Below, piece after piece: positions 7,745 to 13,688 of a DNA stretch of 35,323 nucleotides (the stretch's first letter is position 1; the number at the start of each line of letters is the position of its first letter). The position numbers and the translations under genes were made by a program. The stretch lies in the NCBI GenBank assembly GCA_964438025.1, contig CAYTIK010000008.1:1-35323 (forward strand). Reading direction: 5' to 3'. Below the pieces are notes generated by a model. It made no database searches, had not been told where the DNA came from, and saw only the letters and a program-made list of their open reading frames with translations. The stretch is from GCA-002790615 sp964438025. GTDB lineage: Bacteria; Patescibacteriota; Minisyncoccia; Moranbacterales; UBA2206.

Positions 7745-7890
7745 TTATACCTGAAAGCTCTTCTAAAGCCAGCATCTTCTGCTTCCCTAGTTGTACAACA
7801 ATAAAACTCGCCTCGCTTTGGTTCGATTACTATATTATCATATTGCTGATCAAACGGAAGATGATAAATTTTTTCCTCACTAACTTTTCC
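7726..7890 (-). pseudogene. Detached C-terminal tail of an Mrr-like restriction endonuclease-family protein
   Basis: This frame is offset from the frame of the gene at 7880-8584. It reads GKVSEEKIYHLPFDQQYDN, then a KRGEFYCCTTREAEDAGFRR segment, and stops at 7726. I recall such KIYHLPFDQQYD and GFRRAFRW endings on the same protein family whose N-terminal part precedes it. The sequence supports an internal deletion that removed the nuclease core and changed the frame. It also resembles Ada/sunset-type tails, so identity is not certain. Confidence 0.45.
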
Positions 7891-8584
7891 GAAATCTATC
7901 CAAAGCCACTTGATTTCGTTCGACGCTTGGAAGTTTATGATATTCTTCTTTTGTCAAATATTTTGTTACATAATCTTCTCGTTCTTCTTCTGAATAATTC
8001 TCAAACACACTTTCATCAGGAATTTCTAAATCTTCTTTTAATTCGAGAAGAAATGGTGCTATGTTTTCGTAATATTCAATTATTGCTTGCGTAGTTCTTT
8101 TCTCAAACTCAGCCTCCCTGCGACGCTTTGCCTCACCTTTTATTACTTCGGATGCAGATACTGCTGGGTGAGACTTATTTCTAAGATAGCCAGCAAGTTC
8201 GTCATCAATTAATTTTTCGTAGTATGCAATATTAGTAAACAAACTAGGAAAGCCAGACGCTCTTTCATTTAATAGCTGCCTCCACATATTTTCTTTATGC
8301 TCAACAACCTTAAGGCTTTGTTCTATTGAAGTAAGTTTAATTTCCGTCTCTGAAATTATCCTTTGTATTTCTGCTTTATGAAACTTCTCAGATTCTTCAA
8401 CCATTTCTTTGTGAACATTATAAGCAACAACAAAAAGAAATAATCCAAAAGCAACCACGCCAAAAAATAAATATTCTGCTTCCGTAAGAAGCCAATAAAT
8501 TATTATTGGAATACCTAAAAAAAGCGAACCAAACCCATATATTAAAACACTCCAAAAAAACTTCTCTGTAAAGCTTTTAAACAT
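7880..8584 (-). pseudogene. N-terminal part of an Mrr-like restriction endonuclease-family protein, core deleted
   Basis: A 234-aa open frame. Two hydrophobic helices (about 9-56) are followed by a long charged coiled-coil region (about 58-200). The end, VERNQVALDRFRKS, is immediately followed by TAG. In intact relatives, as I recall, this ERNQLALDRY motif leads into the Mrr-like nuclease domain (IGRDYERY...). That domain is absent here, and the natural C-terminal tail follows in another frame (7726-7890). So the gene is probably a nuclease-dead remnant, although the truncated membrane protein could still be made. The ATG at 8584 overlaps a fossil R-M N-terminus. Confidence 0.6.
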
Positions 8585-8657
8585 AATTTAAACTAATGCT
8601 TTTATGTACACTGTATTTTTCTATCAGCTTGGCTATATTTTCTTTGGCTTTTTCCAT
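8577..8657 (-). pseudogene. Possible N-terminal fossil of an R-M gene
   Basis: A 26-codon frame starting MEKAKENIAKLIEKYSVHKS and stopping 5 codons into the next gene. The first 15 residues resemble the start of type IIG restriction-modification proteins (helical, KxxIxKLxEKY). It overlaps the Mrr-like gene start by 8 nt. It could be the missing N-terminus of the gene whose tail is at 7595-7744, or chance. Confidence 0.3.
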
Positions 8658-8739
8658 AATTTTTACTTTTTCCAATTGCTAACTATATTCTACAAAATCC
8701 TTTAAATAAAGCAAATTTTTAAAGTTATCCGCAGTTGAC

Positions 8740-8767
8740 TTGAAATATTTCTAAAGTATGCTAGTAT
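8740..8767 (+). promoter_or_regulatory. Promoter of candidate small RNA 2
   Basis: TTGAAA (8740-8745), 16-bp spacer, TAGTAT (8762-8767) with TATGC before the -10. The spacer differs at only three positions from the one at 6773-6788. ATAAAGCAAATTT recurs 22 bp upstream (8706-8718). Confidence 0.6.
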
Positions 8768-8773
8768 ATCTAT

Positions 8774-8841
8774 GTAGAAGTAATTCCTCCTGTGTTGAGA
8801 TACCGTAAGGCGTCTCGTTAAAACAGGGGGTTTTCTTTTTT
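8774..8841 (+). ncRNA. Candidate small RNA 2 with strong intrinsic terminator
   Basis: Predicted transcript of about 68 nt. CCTCCTGT (8786-8793) pairs with ACAGGGGG (8823-8830), enclosing GAGATACC/GGCGTCTC (8797-8804 with 8809-8816). A long T tract (8831-8843) follows directly, so termination is rightward; the other strand lacks a T tract. The RNA carries CCUCC, the anti-Shine-Dalgarno core. It ends at the stop codon of the convergent DUF3800 gene. No reading frame is present. Confidence 0.55.
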
Positions 8842-9471
8842 TTAGGAAAACAAAAGCCTTTCTTCAACGATTTTATTTTTTATTTCTCCATAATATTCAT
8901 AATCCCCTCTCTCATATTTTCTAAAAATCGCCCAGCTGATAAAATCAACCGCTTGCAAACACTTTTCGGTATGTGATGGCTTGATTTTGATTTCAATTCT
9001 TCCATTGCTACCTCTTTTTACCAAATTATCCTTAAGATACTTTTCAAAATTTTCTCGAATGAATTTGTTGGTATCTTTCTGATCTATATATAAACTTATC
9101 AGCTCATCAGTTTCAATCAGTTTTTTATTATGCAACCTGTCCAATAAAATATTGGCAGTATAGTTATATAGATAATTTTTCTGATTTTGCAAATCCACGT
9201 ATACTTTTTTCTTGTTTAAAATAATACAGAGGATTTTCAGATCTTCCAGTTGGGAAAGTTTTTTGAGCATTTTATGTTTCGTAATCTCATCTGAGTGATA
9301 CGCGTGCAATTCTTTTAATTTATACTTCTTTTTCAATCCTTTTCGGATATTTTTAATTACCTTTTCAATCTTTTTGTGATTATTAGTAAGTACGATTGTA
9401 AAAATAAACCACTTGCTTGATTTTGGTTTAAATCCCAAGTCTCCACTTTCGTCTAAAAAGATGTGAGCCAT
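8842..9471 (-). CDS. DUF3800 domain protein (second)
   Basis: A 209-aa DUF3800 protein. AHIFLDESGDLGF at the N-terminus carries the family signature (DESGD); ELHAYHSDEI follows, then LISLYIDQKDTNKF and the late LQAVDFISWAIFRKYERGD. Apart from these motifs it is unlike the first DUF3800 protein, so the two are not recent duplicates. The ATG at 9471 is preferred over an upstream TTG at 9486; GGTATGTAAT lies just upstream and no Shine-Dalgarno is present. It is a single-gene unit with a small-RNA-like unit facing its 3' end. Confidence 0.8.
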   Translation of the reverse strand: MAHIFLDESGDLGFKPKSSKWFIFTIVLTNNHKKIEKVIKNIRKGLKKKYKLKELHAYHSDEITKHKMLKKLSQLEDLKILCIILNKKKVYVDLQNQKNYLYNYTANILLDRLHNKKLIETDELISLYIDQKDTNKFIRENFEKYLKDNLVKRGSNGRIEIKIKPSHTEKCLQAVDFISWAIFRKYERGDYEYYGEIKNKIVEERLLFS

Positions 9472-9474
9472 TTT

Positions 9475-9503
9475 ATTACATACCAAATTACATACTTCGG
9501 CAA
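9475..9503 (-). promoter_or_regulatory. Direct repeat/promoter region before the second DUF3800 gene
   Basis: Two direct copies of TATGTAAT-type sequence lie at 9475-9482 and 9487-9494 (minus strand), with TTGCCG (9498-9503) upstream. The stretch closest to the ATG nearly matches the region upstream of the AbrB-like gene. It may be a promoter with an operator. Confidence 0.4.
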
Positions 9504-9655
9504 TTTTTTAACTTAATCTGACTCTATTTTACCGCCAAATAGGCCAAAAGTAAAACCACTCCAAGCATACTCAACTACCTGTAAACCCAGTATTAAATCC
9601 GCCCTTTGGGTAAAATTTTTAAGACAAGAAAAGCCGATTCTCTTTTTTCCCAATT

Positions 9656-9666
9656 TATGCTAAGAT
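9656..9666 (+). promoter_or_regulatory. Extended -10 promoter for dedA
   Basis: TATGCTAAGAT is a good extended -10 element; a -35 box is not obvious. The predicted start near 9673 places the inverted repeat 9678-9763 in the dedA leader. The spacer 9504-9655 shows no other feature. Confidence 0.45.
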
Positions 9667-9677
9667 GAAGGCAATAA

Positions 9678-9763
9678 ATCCCGCACTAACTTTGCACCGT
9701 ATGGCATTTCATGCCCCTGCTATCGGTAGACAAGTTTGGCGCAGTGCGAAGTTAGTGCGGGAT
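9678..9763. repeat. Long inverted repeat, copy A
   Basis: CCCGCACTAACTTTG (9680-9694) and its near-complement (9747-9761) form a 20-bp stem with one mismatch when flanks are included. The same arm sequence forms the repeat at 33300-33367, with an unrelated loop. It lies in the probable 5' leader of dedA. Confidence 0.75.
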
Positions 9764-9780
9764 AAATCCTTCATTTTACT

Positions 9781-10392
9781 ATGTTTAATTTTATTGACTT
9801 AGCGGATCCGCAAGTTTTATTTTATATAAAAACTTTCGGTTATCCCACTCTTTTTCTCATCATGATCATTGAAGGTCCGATAATTACGGTCATAGGCGCT
9901 TTCTTAGCCAGTTTAGGATTTTTTAATATTGGAATAATTTTTTTCTTAAGCCTTTTAGGCGATATTGTCGGAGATATTATTCTTTACGCCCTGGGATATT
10001 TTGGCGGTGCTCAACTTCTTTCCCGCGCGGAAAAATGGCTCCGGATCAACCTTGTCACCATGGATAAATTGCGCCATTTCTTTACCCTCCATGGGCAAAA
10101 AACTATTTTTTACGTCAAATCAACTACCGGACTCTGCTGGATAACTTTTATCCTGGCTGGGACTTTAAAAATGAATTTTCAGAAATTTCTACGCGCCTCT
10201 TTCTTGGGCGGAATAGTCTGGAGCGGATTTTTAGTTTTAAGCGGATTTTTCTTCGGTTACGCTTTCGAAAAAATAAATGATTATCTGAAATACGCGGGAA
10301 TCATTATCACTCTGCTGGTTGTTTCTTTTATTTTTTTTGTAACTCTTTATAAAAAACACCAGTCGCGCAAAATTATGGAAAATGTCCCGTAA
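9781..10392 (+). CDS. DedA (VTT domain) family membrane protein
   Basis: A 203-aa membrane protein of the DedA/SNARE-associated family. The N-terminal FGYPTLFLIMIIEGPIITV helix, the GDIVGDIILYALGYFGG segment (about 59-75) and the re-entrant FYVKSTTGLCWITFILAGTL region fit the VTT fold. DedA proteins act in lipid flipping and membrane homeostasis, including undecaprenyl phosphate recycling in some bacteria. The usual GxxR-type Arg before the re-entrant helix is replaced here by KSTTG. The stop is 24 nt before the next gene, so the two are likely co-transcribed. Confidence 0.85.
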   Translation: MFNFIDLADPQVLFYIKTFGYPTLFLIMIIEGPIITVIGAFLASLGFFNIGIIFFLSLLGDIVGDIILYALGYFGGAQLLSRAEKWLRINLVTMDKLRHFFTLHGQKTIFYVKSTTGLCWITFILAGTLKMNFQKFLRASFLGGIVWSGFLVLSGFFFGYAFEKINDYLKYAGIIITLLVVSFIFFVTLYKKHQSRKIMENVP

Positions 10393-10416
10393 AAATTATA
10401 AAAATAATCCGCTCTT

Positions 10417-12624
10417 ATGCTGAAAAAAAGACTGGAGAAAAAACTTATTGAAATGGAATCCTTTTTTGAGGAAATTTTAGTCTGCAATGATAAGGATCGG
10501 CGTCCATTTTTAGAAGTTTTTGTGCATGAACCGGAAAATATCACCCAAAAGGATTTGGGCACGCTTTTCGGTATTTTTGAAATCAACGATGACTCAGAAG
10601 ACTCTTCTTATGTTGTCAACTACCTGATTTCCGTCATTAAGAAAGAATATTTCTCCCGGCCCAAAAGAGGTTCTGTCGAAAGTTTTGAAGCGGCTCTGCA
10701 CAAGGCTAATTTAGCTTTAGCTAAACTGGCCGAATATGGCAATATCAGCTGGATTGGAAAAATTAATGCCCTGTGCGCCGCTGCCGAAAAGCAAAATTTG
10801 CATCTCAGCCAAACTGGTAGCGCCCTAGCACTCTTGCTGCGCAAGGGCTATTTGACTAACATCAGCGAAGATCTGTCCCCGGATAATCCGGAGCCCAATC
10901 CCTTAAAAACATTCGTCAATATTTCCAGCGGAAAACTGGAAAATCGCGACAAGCTAGTTATCCTCACTGATAATATCCTCGACATTCTCGGCCTGGAAGA
11001 AATAAAAAATAATGCTTTGAATTTTTCCGAAAAAGATTTTGTCCAATTTTTAAGGACCGTATTGGTCAATAAATTGGAAAAGGCCGCCGCTCTGGTCGTC
11101 GACGTCAAGGAAAAAGAGGAAGCCTCCCTCCCAGTTCACCATCAAACGGAAAAATTAAATGCTTTCAGCAACTCGGCTTTTTCCAAGCCTTCTCCAAAAA
11201 AAGAATCCGCTCCGGAAGTTAAAACGCCAGAGGTGGCAGAGCAATTTTTCCCTCCAAAAAAAGAAGTGCCAAAAGTCGGGCATATCTATATCAAAGAGTC
11301 GGCTGAACCGCCAAAACTTAAAAAAACTTTTTCTTTTTCTTTTTTCCGAAAAAGAACTTGTTTTAGCCAGCCGGATTCTGTTTTTCAAACCTTCCTGAAA
11401 AAAATCCGGGAAAAATTCCAGCTTTTTTGGGAAAACACCAGGACTTACCCTTTCCAAGAAAAACTAGCCCACGTACTGCGATTTTTGGGTCGCAGCTTAT
11501 GGACGGCTGTTTCTTTTTTGAAAGAACAAATTATTTGGGTTATTAATAAGTTTGCCAGCTTATTTAAAAAATCAGCCCCAGCTACAATTAACAACTTTCC
11601 TCCCGAACTGCCTGTCCAAGAAGTTGCAATCGTTCCAATTCAGCCGGCGGAAAAAAAATTCGGCTTTCTGCCTAATTTTTCAGTAATTAAGGATCTTTTC
11701 AACCGCCTGACTAATAAGCAAAAATTATACGCCTTGGGGGCAATTTTCTTGATTTTCGTAGTGCCTTTCTTTATCGTCCAGACCCAGAAAAATATGGCCG
11801 AGAAAAAATCCGCCCGCCAAGTTGAAGAAGTAGTGCCAGCCAAACTGCCACTGGAGAATGAGCCTAATTTAATCCGGCTGGAAAACTTGAATCCGGCTGC
11901 CAATTTTTCAGAAAAACTTTCCCAAATCATAAATCTTAACGGCAAAATTTTCGCTGTTTCAGCTGCCAAATTATTCAATTTAGAGAACCAGCAAGAATTT
12001 ATTTTCCCGGAAACTTTTGAAAAAATTGCCATCGCTGCCGGCCTGAACGACCTCAATCTGATTATTTTAATCAATCCCCGAGGCCAGGCTTCAGCTTTCA
12101 GCCCCGTTTCCAAAAAATTCCAAGACAATATCCTTAATCTGCCGGCTAACACCAAAATAGCCCTGGCGGAAACTTATCTGACTTATCTTTACTTGGTGGA
12201 TACCAACAATAACCAAATTTACCGCTATCCCCGCGCGGAAGGCGGTTTTGGGGAAAAAATCAATTGGAAAAAGGATGAAACTGCTATTACTGGCGTTACC
12301 GGAATGGCCCTTAGCGAAAACCTTTACTTAGCTGAATCGGGAAATATCCTCAAACTTTTCCGCGGAAAAAAACAAGACTTTGTTATTGAACAATCGCCGA
12401 ATAAAATCATGCCCTTCAAAGTGGCCACCAAAATTGACGGCCAAAACATCTGGATTCTCGACAAAACCAACTCCCGCATCGTCAAACTTGATTTAACTGG
12501 CAAAATCCTCTCGCAATATTACCATCCCGAAATCGCCAATGCTACCGACTTTGCCGTCAACGAAGAAACTAATACCGTCTACTTCTCCGCCGGAAACAGC
12601 GTCCAATCGTTTTTGGCAGACTAA
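10417..12624 (+). CDS. Large membrane protein: PP2C-like domain, one TM helix, beta-propeller
   Basis: A 735-aa protein of unknown function. Residues 1-225 resemble a PP2C-type phosphatase fold: ESFEAALHKANLALAKLAE, ALCAAAEKQNLHLSQTGSAL and NRDKLVILTDNILDILG match PP2C strand-helix patterns, but the metal-binding Asp residues are not evident, so it may be inactive. Residues 240-430 are a proline/lysine-rich linker with amphipathic patches. One helix at about 436-455 crosses the membrane. Residues 475-735 form repeated strands (TYLYLVDTNNNQIYRYP, QNIWILDKTNSRIVKLD) typical of an NHL-like propeller, probably outside. It may be a sensor. Its last 51 nt are duplicated downstream (13277-13327). 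Confidence 0.65.
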   Translation: MLKKRLEKKLIEMESFFEEILVCNDKDRRPFLEVFVHEPENITQKDLGTLFGIFEINDDSEDSSYVVNYLISVIKKEYFSRPKRGSVESFEAALHKANLALAKLAEYGNISWIGKINALCAAAEKQNLHLSQTGSALALLLRKGYLTNISEDLSPDNPEPNPLKTFVNISSGKLENRDKLVILTDNILDILGLEEIKNNALNFSEKDFVQFLRTVLVNKLEKAAALVVDVKEKEEASLPVHHQTEKLNAFSNSAFSKPSPKKESAPEVKTPEVAEQFFPPKKEVPKVGHIYIKESAEPPKLKKTFSFSFFRKRTCFSQPDSVFQTFLKKIREKFQLFWENTRTYPFQEKLAHVLRFLGRSLWTAVSFLKEQIIWVINKFASLFKKSAPATINNFPPELPVQEVAIVPIQPAEKKFGFLPNFSVIKDLFNRLTNKQKLYALGAIFLIFVVPFFIVQTQKNMAEKKSARQVEEVVPAKLPLENEPNLIRLENLNPAANFSEKLSQIINLNGKIFAVSAAKLFNLENQQEFIFPETFEKIAIAAGLNDLNLIILINPRGQASAFSPVSKKFQDNILNLPANTKIALAETYLTYLYLVDTNNNQIYRYPRAEGGFGEKINWKKDETAITGVTGMALSENLYLAESGNILKLFRGKKQDFVIEQSPNKIMPFKVATKIDGQNIWILDKTNSRIVKLDLTGKILSQYYHPEIANATDFAVNEETNTVYFSAGNSVQSFLAD

Positions 12625-12625
12625 A

Positions 12626-12654
12626 TTGCCGATTTTATCTTTTTTTGCTACACT
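12626..12654 (+). promoter_or_regulatory. Promoter of the MNT-HepT pair
   Basis: TTGCCG (12626-12631), 17-bp spacer, TACACT (12649-12654) with TGC before the -10. Only 6 nt separate the -10 from the ATG at 12661, so the mRNA should be leaderless. Confidence 0.6.
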
Positions 12655-12660
12655 TTTAAT

Positions 12661-12942
12661 ATGATTACCCAGACTATAAAAAAGAAAATAATCCCTATTT
12701 TAAAGCGCCAAGGAGTCCTCAAGGCGGCTGTTTTTGGGTCGTTTGCGAGAGGAGAGGAAAGAAAAAATAGCGACATGGATATTTTAGTTAAATTGAAAAA
12801 AAATAAAACGCTTCTAGATCTTATCGGCCTTCAGCTTGAATTGGAAGGTAGGCTTGGTAGAAAAGTAGATGTGGTTGAATATGGCGCCCTGCATCCGCTT
12901 ATTAAAGACTCTGTTCTAAAAGAACAAATAAAAATACTATGA
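12661..12942 (+). CDS. MNT-type nucleotidyltransferase antitoxin (MntA-like)
   Basis: A 93-aa minimal nucleotidyltransferase. The active-site signature is complete: GSFARGE (22-28) and SDMDILV (33-39) supply the GS and two Asp residues. In characterised HepT-MNT (type VII) systems the MNT protein neutralises HepT by adding AMP to a tyrosine of the toxin. The gene overlaps the HepT gene by 4 nt (ATGA), the normal order and coupling for this system. Its promoter suggests a leaderless transcript. The pair stands between two copies of a gene end, a sign of acquisition. Confidence 0.9.
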   Translation: MITQTIKKKIIPILKRQGVLKAAVFGSFARGEERKNSDMDILVKLKKNKTLLDLIGLQLELEGRLGRKVDVVEYGALHPLIKDSVLKEQIKIL

Positions 12943-13277
12943 AAAGAAGTCTTAAAATTTTTCTTTTGGATATTTTGGAAAGTATTGAAAAGATTGAGAA
13001 ATATACTGAAGGCTATACGGATAAAAAATTTCTTGGCAACGACGCAATCCAAGACGCAGTTATAAAACGGCTGGAAATAATCGGCGAAGCGACAAAAAAT
13101 ATCCCGTTAAAAATAAGAAAGGACTATCCGAATATTCCTTGGAAGAAAATGGCGGGCATGCGGGATATACTCACTCATGAATATTTCGGGATTATTATGA
13201 AAAGAATCTGGGACACCACTCAAAAGGATCTTCCCAAACTCAAAAAGCAGATTGCCAATCTGCTGGAAAAATTTTAA
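12939..13277 (+). CDS. HepT-like (DUF86) toxin
   Basis: A 112-aa helical protein of the HepT/DUF86 family. The RX4HXY motif is present as RDILTHEY (about 86-93), which carries the RNase residues and the tyrosine that MNT modifies in studied systems. KRLEIIGEATKNIP in the middle is also a family hallmark. It starts within the MNT gene stop (ATGA overlap). HepT cleaves RNA and slows growth unless neutralised. The stop codon directly adjoins the duplicated gene end at 13277. Confidence 0.9.
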   Translation: MKRSLKIFLLDILESIEKIEKYTEGYTDKKFLGNDAIQDAVIKRLEIIGEATKNIPLKIRKDYPNIPWKKMAGMRDILTHEYFGIIMKRIWDTTQKDLPKLKKQIANLLEKF

Positions 13278-13327
13278 CCGCCTACTTCTCCACCGGAAAT
13301 GTTGTTCAATCATTTTTGGCGGATTAA
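13277..13327 (+). pseudogene. Diverged second copy of the 3' end of the 735-aa gene
   Basis: 51 nt aligned without gaps to 12574-12624, with 41 matches, and ending in the same in-frame stop. It would encode TAYFSTGNVVQSFLAD against TVYFSAGNSVQSFLAD. Most differences are at third positions, so the copy diverged while it was coding. It flanks the MNT-HepT cassette on the right. Confidence 0.8.
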
Positions 13328-13364
13328 TAAATCTGATAAAAAAATAATTTTTAAATAAAAAACT

Positions 13365-13613
13365 ATGCCAAAATCGCCAGAAATACCTTCATTGGAAGGT
13401 AAAAAACAAAAGTCACTAGAGGAAATGGATATGCATGCAATTGAAGCAGAACTCAAAGAAAGTGGAATTGATCAACCTCCAAGATGGTTTTTCTATGATG
13501 AAAAGCAGCAACGAAATCTACTTCAAGAGGTTCGAGATGGTAAAATCAAACCAGGACATAGGTGGTTAGCGGATACAGGGGATCTCAGTTCTTTTAAAAA
13601 AGAAAAGGAATAA
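13365..13613 (+). CDS. Small hydrophilic hypothetical protein
   Basis: An 82-aa, charge-rich, probably helical protein with no membrane segment. Aromatic and proline patches occur at QPPRWFFYDEKQQR. I recognise no family. There is an A-rich stretch before the ATG but no Shine-Dalgarno. It lies just right of the toxin-antitoxin cassette and is followed by a clear terminator, so it is probably expressed; it could have arrived with the cassette. Confidence 0.5.
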   Translation: MPKSPEIPSLEGKKQKSLEEMDMHAIEAELKESGIDQPPRWFFYDEKQQRNLLQEVRDGKIKPGHRWLADTGDLSSFKKEKE

Positions 13614-13639
13614 ATTACCAAAATTATCAAAAACAAATG

Positions 13640-13673
13640 AAAACCACCGATTTTAACCGGTGGTTTTGTTTTT
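13640..13673 (+). terminator. Intrinsic terminator
   Basis: AAAACCACCG (13640-13649) pairs with CGGTGGTTTT (13658-13667), followed by GTTTTTT. It separates convergent genes ending at 13613 and 13689 and may also stop leftward transcription. Confidence 0.8.
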
Positions 13674-13688
13674 TACAGAGAAAAATAT

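Noticed and set aside
10848..11457. Minus-strand frames inside the 735-aa gene
   Set aside because: Antisense shadows without starts in good context; the plus-strand frame is continuous and domain-bearing.
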